Positions 1 to 5,379 of a DNA stretch of 5,379 nt are shown piece by piece; the stretch's first letter is position 1; each line of letters starts with the position of its first letter. The notes beneath the pieces are model-generated. The model ran no database searches and was not told the origin of the DNA. It worked only from the letters and a program-made list of their open reading frames with translations. Location of the stretch: NCBI GenBank assembly GCA_022567875.1, contig JADFGB010000104.1, positions 1-5,379 of the forward strand, given 5' to 3'. The DNA is from Bacteroidota bacterium. GTDB lineage: Bacteria > Bacteroidota > Ignavibacteria > Ignavibacteriales > Ignavibacteriaceae. Both the position numbers and the translations under genes were made by a program.

Positions 1-1737
1 AATAAAGGTAGATTTTAAATAGCCGCTATCGCTCAGGTCGGCTATATCATAACCGTAAAAAGGTTTAAATGTATTGATTAGGTTTTGTGCTGTACCACCC
101 AGATGAAAGTCTAAAGCCGGATTCAAATTATTCCCAATTATCGTTCCGGCATCAGTTATAAATTGAAAAGTAAGCTTTGAGTTGAATGATGTTACAAAAC
201 TTAATGACCCATCTAACTGGGTAAATGTAGAAAACGGATTGGCAGAAGAAGCTAAGTAAGCTCTATAAGTTACAGATAACCCTATGCCTTTCTTAGGGTA
301 ATTTTCGGCATCGTAGGTATCTAGTTTTAAATACAAATAGGCGTTATAATAATTTTCATTTTCGTAAAAAAACTTAATTTTAGTATCATTAATTGTGGCT
401 TCGCTAAAAGCTCTGGTATATTTATGTTCTAGTCCTAAACCTGCAATGAATCTTTGTTTAAAGGTGGTTTGAGCATAAATTTGAGTAGTAAAATCATTAT
501 AATCTAATCGTACTTTTTCTGAAGTTGCTTCAACAGTATCATCTTTAAAAAGACTTCCTATTATTTTTATCTCATCTATAAATCTCACATAACGTGTGCG
601 AACACCAAAATTCCAATGAAATCCGTTATCTATAAAATAATTTACAGTGTATCTAATATTGTCGCCTAAGACTAAATCTGTAGAAAAAACATCATTTTTT
701 AACAATAAGCCTTTTGTTTGATAATTCAATATTATTCCTGTTTTGAATAAATCATCATAATGAACTCCAAAAGAAAAAGTGGATTTCAAATCGCTTTCTA
801 CAATATTTAAAACAATTCTATTTCCTCCTTCTTCGGGTAAGAACTTATAATTAATAGTTTTAAAATTATTTGTAGCCGAAAGCCTTTCAATACCCTTATT
901 AAAACTTTTAAAAGTTATAGAATCACCTTCTCTAATGTCTAATTTATTTAAAATATATTCCTTACTATAATCTTTTAAGTTATTTATTTTGTTTTTAAGC
1001 TCAGCGTTGATTGATTGAATAGAAAGCCCATTATAAGAATTTGAATGTGAGATAATGTTTCCAAAATCAAAAGGAAAAATTTCCCTCGATTTACTGAAAT
1101 CCCAATATTTACTTTTATCTAAATACCAATTATTTTTTTCATCTATCCGGAATTCACCGATTATAAAATTCTCTCCGTTTCGTTTAATTTGAATTCCTGA
1201 GAGATATCTCAACTGTATGTTTTCTAATACATATTCATCATTATTGCCAATTACAAAGAAAGAAATTTTTTTATCATTGAAAGGATTCTTATAAGCAAAT
1301 ATTCCAATATCTTTTGGGCTTTCAAATTTATATCCTGCATAATCAAACCCATTAGCTGAAATATTAATCGGTAGTTTATCTTTTATCCTTTCGAATATTT
1401 TATTTGATTTAGGGGTACCTATAATTAACAAAACTTTGTTTTTCAATAGAGAGTCTGAGACTGATGAATCCGCGGCAATATCCATTTTAAATCTCCTGAA
1501 AAATAAGCGTAGGTTATTTAGTTCATCTTTATATTTTTTAATTATTTTTTTAGAAGTATTGGTTGGATAAATAATCAAGCCGCCGTTAGTGAACATATCA
1601 TTGTATAACTCTCTAAATCTATTTTTATCACTTTTATTTTTCTTAAGATTTTCTGATTTATCCACGCCGGATAAAAACAAAAGAGAAACTATAATTATCA
1701 ATATTATTGAAAGGCTGTATATAAACTGTTTTTTCAT
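1..1737 (-). CDS. Omp85/BamA-type outer-membrane barrel protein with POTRA and non-patatin N-terminal region (C-terminus cut by window edge)
   Basis: I read an open frame of 579 codons from the ATG at 1737 to the left edge with no stop. Residues 1-24 are a basic, then very hydrophobic signal sequence (MKKQ, then I/L/V-rich) without a lipobox cysteine. Residues about 240-315 look like one POTRA domain (KLDIREGD, then GIERLSATNNFKTINY, ending in LNIVES). From about 318 onward, alternating aromatic and polar strands form a barrel, with the hallmarks YPKKGIGLS (480-488), LGG (546-548) and FKPFYGY (557-563). This POTRA-plus-barrel pattern matches the C-terminal half of Bacteroidota patatin-like phospholipases. 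No GxSxG or other patatin motif is visible. Instead, residues 100-160 carry GTPKSN (107-112), KLPI (121-124) and NPFN (151-154), which I recall from a module at the end of secreted alpha/beta hydrolases. About 100 residues of barrel are probably missing. The start lacks a Shine-Dalgarno site. Function unknown; insertion or secretion at the outer membrane is inferred. Confidence 0.85.
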   Translation of the reverse strand, partial: MKKQFIYSLSIILIIIVSLLFLSGVDKSENLKKNKSDKNRFRELYNDMFTNGGLIIYPTNTSKKIIKKYKDELNNLRLFFRRFKMDIAADSSVSDSLLKNKVLLIIGTPKSNKIFERIKDKLPINISANGFDYAGYKFESPKDIGIFAYKNPFNDKKISFFVIGNNDEYVLENIQLRYLSGIQIKRNGENFIIGEFRIDEKNNWYLDKSKYWDFSKSREIFPFDFGNIISHSNSYNGLSIQSINAELKNKINNLKDYSKEYILNKLDIREGDSITFKSFNKGIERLSATNNFKTINYKFLPEEGGNRIVLNIVESDLKSTFSFGVHYDDLFKTGIILNYQTKGLLLKNDVFSTDLVLGDNIRYTVNYFIDNGFHWNFGVRTRYVRFIDEIKIIGSLFKDDTVEATSEKVRLDYNDFTTQIYAQTTFKQRFIAGLGLEHKYTRAFSEATINDTKIKFFYENENYYNAYLYLKLDTYDAENYPKKGIGLSVTYRAYLASSANPFSTFTQLDGSLSFVTSFNSKLTFQFITDAGTIIGNNLNPALDFHLGGTAQNLINTFKPFYGYDIADLSDSGYLKSTFI

Positions 1738-1820
1738 TTGTATATAATAAAAATTATAAATTTAGTTGTAAAAATTAATGTATTAGGTATTATTTATTGT
1801 CCTATTATTGACAATTAATG

Positions 1821-1852
1821 AAAAAATAAATCTTATCTTAATTAAGATAAGA
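1821..1852 (-). terminator. Likely Rho-independent terminator of uvrA, overlapping its stop codon
   Basis: Positions 1831-1852 are a perfect 22-bp palindrome: arm TCTTATCTTAA and its exact complement. Read on the minus strand, it is followed at once by TTTATTTTTT (1830 down to 1821). This gives a hairpin of about 9 bp with a TTAA loop and a U-rich tail. The stem is A/T-rich, so it is weaker than a textbook terminator. The uvrA stop codon (1838-1840) lies inside the hairpin. It would separate uvrA from the barrel-protein gene 100 nt downstream, which therefore may have its own promoter in 1738-1820. I found no convincing consensus there. Confidence 0.6.
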
Positions 1853-4615
1853 CCTTAAATATTTTCCTGTCAATGATTTTTCATCCGCAGCAATTTCTTC
1901 GGGAGTACCCATAGCAACTATTTCACCCCCCTTTTCTCCGGCTTCAGGACCAAGGTCTATAATAAAATCCGCACATTTTATTATATCTAAATTATGTTCA
2001 ATAATTAAGACAGAGTTTCCCCTTTCAATCAACAAATTGAAGCAAGTAAGAAGTTTGTCTATATCGTAAAAATGAAGCCCGGTTGTTGGTTCATCGAATA
2101 AGAAAAGAGTGTGCTTCCTTTCCCTTTGCCTTGATAAATGTGAGGCTAATTTAACTCTTTGTGCTTCTCCCCCGGAAAGTGTGTTAGAGGGTTGCCCAAG
2201 TTTAATGTAACCTAATCCAACGTCGTCAAGTAATTTAATAAATTTTAATATTTTTGGTTCGTCTTCAAAAAATTTTACAGCTTCATTCACAGTCATATTA
2301 AGTACATCAACAAGATTTTTATCTTTATAAGTAATCTCTCTAATTTCTTTTTTGAACCTTGTTCCCCCGCATTCTTCGCAGGTTAAATATAAATCTGCGA
2401 GAAACTGCATTTCAACTTTTATAAATCCGTCGCCTGCACAAGTTTCGCATCTGCCCCCCGGAACATTGAATGAAAAATATCCGGGTTTATATCCTCTTGT
2501 TCTTGCCTGATGTGTGTGGGCAAATAAATCCCTAATATGTTCAAATGCTTTGATATAACTTATAGGATTGGAACGGGGAGATTTGCCGATGGGTGATTGG
2601 TTAACTATTTCTACTTCGTCTAAAAAATGTGCGCCTTCAATTTTATCATAAGCCCCTGTATTTGTACGAGGCATACCTAATGTTTTGCTAAGCCCGTTAT
2701 ATAGGATATCATAAACAAGTGTACTTTTACCTGAGCCGCTTACACCGGTAATTACAACAAATTTATTTAACGGTATGTTTACATCAAGATTTTTAAGATT
2801 ATTTTCTCGCGCCCCAAATATTTTTATTTCATTTGTCTGTTTTATATTTCTCGTTTGAGGAACTGGTATATTCATTTTACCCGAAAGATATTTACCTGTA
2901 AGCGAGTTCGTATCTTGTAAAATATCTTTATAAGTTCCCATTGAAACAATTTCACCACCGTATTCCCCGGCTTTTGGACCCATATCAATAATTAAGTCCG
3001 CTTCTTTAATCATCTCCGGTTCGTGTTCAATCACAAGCACTGTGTTTCCAATATCTCGTAAATTTTTCAGAATTTTTATCAATCTCGAATTGTCTCTCGG
3101 ATGCAGACCGATACTTGGTTCATCCAAAACATATAGTGTTCCAACAAGCGAAGATCCTAACGATGTTGCCAAATTTATTCTTTGAGTTTCACCGCCTGAC
3201 AAAGTACTGCTTTGCCTATCAAGTGATAAATATCCAATACCGACATTATTTAAAAATGTTAGACGTTTTATAATCTCTTGTAATATTCTATCGCCAATTT
3301 TCAAATCATATTCTGATAATTTAAGTCTATTGAAATACTTTAATGATTTCTCAATAGGCAGTTGAACAATTTCATAAATGGACTTTCCACCTACCTTTAC
3401 TTGCAAAGCTTCTCTTCTTAATCTCGAACCTTTGCACGCTGAACAAAGTGTATAGCCCCTATATCTACTGAGTAAAACACGAATGTGCATTTTGTAAGAT
3501 TTTCGTTCAAGTTTTTCAAAAAAATTATCAATCCCTTTGTAACCGCCGAACCCTCTTCTAATTAAGCTTACCTGGTCATCTTTTAATTCATTGAACGGTT
3601 TATTTAAAGGTATTCCATATTCTTTTACATTTTGTATTAAAGTCCTTAAATGTATACCAAATTTTTCAGACCTGAATGGTGCGATAGCTCCTTCAGAAAT
3701 ACTTAGCTCGGGTTTGGGAATTACAAGATTCATATCAATGCCTATAACCTTGCTGAATCCCTGACAGACAGGGCACGCCCCGAAAGGATTATTAAATGAA
3801 AAAAATCTCGGTTCCGGTTCTTCGTATCTTATTCCACAGCACTCATAAAATTTGTTAAAATTTTGTTCTTCGTTTGTAGCAGCATTTATAATAGTTAGTC
3901 TGTTTTCTCCTTCCTTAAAAGTAACTTCAATCGAATCAAATAATTTTTCTCTCATTCCTTCTTTTATAATTTTGAACCGATCTATTATAACTCTTAGATT
4001 AGCTTTTCTTCTAGGAATAGAATATTCAATGTTAAGATCTATTATTTTGCCTTTATTAAATATTCGGAAGAAGCCTCTTTTTTTAAGAAGCTCCAATTCT
4101 TCTTTAACAGTTCTACCTTTGTGTTCTCTTAAGGGGAAAGTGAGATAATATTTTTCTCCCTCTTCCCTGTCATTAAGCCACTTAATTACGGTTGAAGTTG
4201 TATCTTTTTTAACTTCGTTTCCGCATTGGAAACAAATTGTTTTACCAACACGTGCAAATAAAAGGCGGAGATAATCGTACACTTCGGTGCTGGTTCCAAC
4301 AGTTGAACGAGAATTTTTAATCCCTTTTTTTTGTTCAATTGCAACGGCGGGACTAATTCCCTGAATGTAATCCACATCCGGTTTATTAATCCTTTCCAAA
4401 AATTGGCGGGCATACGATGACAGACTTTCAACATAACGGCGTTGTCCTTCGGCGTAAATAGTATTGAAAACAAGCGAGGATTTTCCACTTCCACTCACAC
4501 CGGTAAAAACTACCAGTTTATTCCTTGGTATTTCAAAGGACAGATTTTTTAAGTTATGCTCTCTGGCACCTTTAATTATTATCTTCTTGTTGTTATTATT
4601 TTTCTTAATCTTCAT
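1838..4615 (-). CDS. uvrA: UvrA, excinuclease ABC subunit A (complete, 925 aa)
   Basis: UvrA is the cytoplasmic dimeric ABC-type ATPase that finds DNA damage and loads UvrB in nucleotide excision repair. Both nucleotide-binding modules are complete. Walker A GVSGSGKS is at 39-46 and 624-631, the ABC signature LSGGE at 472-476 and 813-817, and Walker B with DEP at 498-500 and 841-843. A UvrB-binding domain is present (about 140-250), which argues for UvrA proper over a UvrA2 paralogue. The C-terminal zinc finger is intact (C723, C726, C746, C749), as is the CxxC at 391/394. The first zinc finger is unusual: C281/C284 are present, but the usual first CxxC is replaced by adjacent C259-C260. Length is close to E. 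coli UvrA (940 aa). The ATG at 4615 precedes a low-complexity lysine/asparagine stretch, and the conserved IIIKGAREHNL begins at residue 12. There is no Shine-Dalgarno site. The gene is monocistronic or leads into the barrel gene, and diverges from the TRAP gene. Confidence 0.98.
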   Translation of the reverse strand: MKIKKNNNNKKIIIKGAREHNLKNLSFEIPRNKLVVFTGVSGSGKSSLVFNTIYAEGQRRYVESLSSYARQFLERINKPDVDYIQGISPAVAIEQKKGIKNSRSTVGTSTEVYDYLRLLFARVGKTICFQCGNEVKKDTTSTVIKWLNDREEGEKYYLTFPLREHKGRTVKEELELLKKRGFFRIFNKGKIIDLNIEYSIPRRKANLRVIIDRFKIIKEGMREKLFDSIEVTFKEGENRLTIINAATNEEQNFNKFYECCGIRYEEPEPRFFSFNNPFGACPVCQGFSKVIGIDMNLVIPKPELSISEGAIAPFRSEKFGIHLRTLIQNVKEYGIPLNKPFNELKDDQVSLIRRGFGGYKGIDNFFEKLERKSYKMHIRVLLSRYRGYTLCSACKGSRLRREALQVKVGGKSIYEIVQLPIEKSLKYFNRLKLSEYDLKIGDRILQEIIKRLTFLNNVGIGYLSLDRQSSTLSGGETQRINLATSLGSSLVGTLYVLDEPSIGLHPRDNSRLIKILKNLRDIGNTVLVIEHEPEMIKEADLIIDMGPKAGEYGGEIVSMGTYKDILQDTNSLTGKYLSGKMNIPVPQTRNIKQTNEIKIFGARENNLKNLDVNIPLNKFVVITGVSGSGKSTLVYDILYNGLSKTLGMPRTNTGAYDKIEGAHFLDEVEIVNQSPIGKSPRSNPISYIKAFEHIRDLFAHTHQARTRGYKPGYFSFNVPGGRCETCAGDGFIKVEMQFLADLYLTCEECGGTRFKKEIREITYKDKNLVDVLNMTVNEAVKFFEDEPKILKFIKLLDDVGLGYIKLGQPSNTLSGGEAQRVKLASHLSRQRERKHTLFLFDEPTTGLHFYDIDKLLTCFNLLIERGNSVLIIEHNLDIIKCADFIIDLGPEAGEKGGEIVAMGTPEEIAADEKSLTGKYLRSYLN

Positions 4616-4696
4616 AGAAATTACAAATAGGTAAGTAATGAATTTACAAAATATTTTTTAAATGCATGTAATCCTAATGTATAAATTTTGCAAATG

Positions 4697-4710
4697 ATTT
4701 TCTAGAAAAT
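4697..4710. promoter_or_regulatory. 14-bp perfect palindrome in the divergent intergenic region, possible operator
   Basis: ATTTTCTAGAAAAT is identical to its own reverse complement. It lies 11 bp upstream of the proposed -33 element of the TRAP gene and 81 bp upstream of the uvrA start, where a regulator of either gene could bind. In such AT-rich DNA a palindrome of this length could occur by chance, and no regulator gene is visible in the window. The uvrA promoter itself could not be identified in the 178-bp gap: no TAnnTTTG match was found on the minus strand. Confidence 0.3.
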
Positions 4711-4721
4711 TTAATATGATA

Positions 4722-4751
4722 TTTGTTTATTTTTATAAATAAATATATTTG
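4722..4751 (+). promoter_or_regulatory. Bacteroidota-type promoter for the TRAP receptor gene
   Basis: TTTG at 4722-4725 (-33 element) is followed after 18 nt by TATATTTG at 4744-4751, an exact match to the -7 consensus TAnnTTTG known for Bacteroidota primary sigma factors. Transcription would start near 4757-4760, giving a leader of about 35 nt before the ATG at 4794. The AT-rich background raises the chance of a random match, but the position, spacing and orientation all fit. Confidence 0.55.
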
Positions 4752-4783
4752 TACTCTCTTTACAAATTCTTGGTGATTATTAA

Positions 4784-4789
4784 AGGAAG
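4784..4789 (+). promoter_or_regulatory. Ribosome binding site (AGGAAG) fixing the start at 4794
   Basis: AGGAAG lies 4 nt before the ATG at 4794. This site, together with the lysine-rich export-signal start that follows, shows that translation begins at 4794 and not at the internal ATG at 4862, which has no such site and sits inside the signal peptide. The short open frame from 4794 ends after nine codons because of the indel just downstream. Confidence 0.6.
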
Positions 4790-4793
4790 AAAA

Positions 4794-5379
<586 letters not shown>

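Noticed and set aside
1738..1820. Promoter of the barrel gene: TTGTCA, 16 nt, TAATAC, or TAAATTTA on the minus strand
   Set aside because: Each matches a consensus only in part, and such matches are expected by chance in this AT-rich gap. A small repeat (TATTA-GG-TATTA) is also present but unremarkable.
3852..4494. Open frames on the plus strand at 3852-4148 and on the minus strand at 4186-4494
   Set aside because: Both lie wholly inside uvrA in other frames and show no recognisable protein features or ribosome sites.
1838..4615. UvrA2 or a drug-resistance UvrA-like ABC protein
   Set aside because: The UvrB-binding domain and both complete ATPase modules are present, and length is that of housekeeping UvrA.

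Overview
This is an AT-rich window (roughly one third G+C by eye). It holds two intact reading frames on the minus strand, one of them cut by the window edge, and one frame-disrupted gene on the plus strand, also cut by the edge. Several signs point to the Bacteroidota/Chlorobiota/Ignavibacteriota side of the FCB group. The plus-strand gene has a promoter of the Bacteroidota type (TTTG, 18 nt, TATATTTG). Neither minus-strand gene has a clear Shine-Dalgarno site. The partial minus-strand gene encodes an Omp85-type barrel of the kind that Bacteroidota fuse to patatin phospholipases. A TRAP solute receptor is less usual in classical Bacteroidetes, so an Ignavibacteria-like lineage is a guess and not a demonstrated placement.

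Layout. Positions 1-1737 (minus) hold the first 579 residues of an outer-membrane protein: a signal sequence, an unusual non-patatin N-terminal region, a POTRA domain and the start of a 16-strand-type barrel. Its C-terminus lies outside the window. Positions 1738-1837 are a short gap. On the minus strand a perfect AT-rich 22-bp palindrome followed by a T-rich run forms a likely terminator, and it contains the last codons and stop of the upstream gene. Positions 1838-4615 (minus) are uvrA, complete and intact, encoding the damage-recognition ATPase of nucleotide excision repair. Positions 4616-4793 are the divergent intergenic region, with a 14-bp perfect palindrome and the promoter. From 4794 to the right edge (plus) lies a TRAP-type 2-oxo acid/carboxylate receptor gene. 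It is interrupted by two single-base indels that cancel each other in frame.

The three genes do not form a recognisable pathway. uvrA is a housekeeping repair gene, the barrel protein belongs to the cell envelope, and the TRAP receptor is the likely first gene of a rightward transport operon whose permease genes would lie beyond the edge. I see no CRISPR array, tRNA, rRNA, insertion sequence or clear novel defence or mobile system. The points most worth a second look are the barrel protein's N-terminal region, the paired indels in the TRAP gene, and the non-canonical first zinc finger of UvrA.
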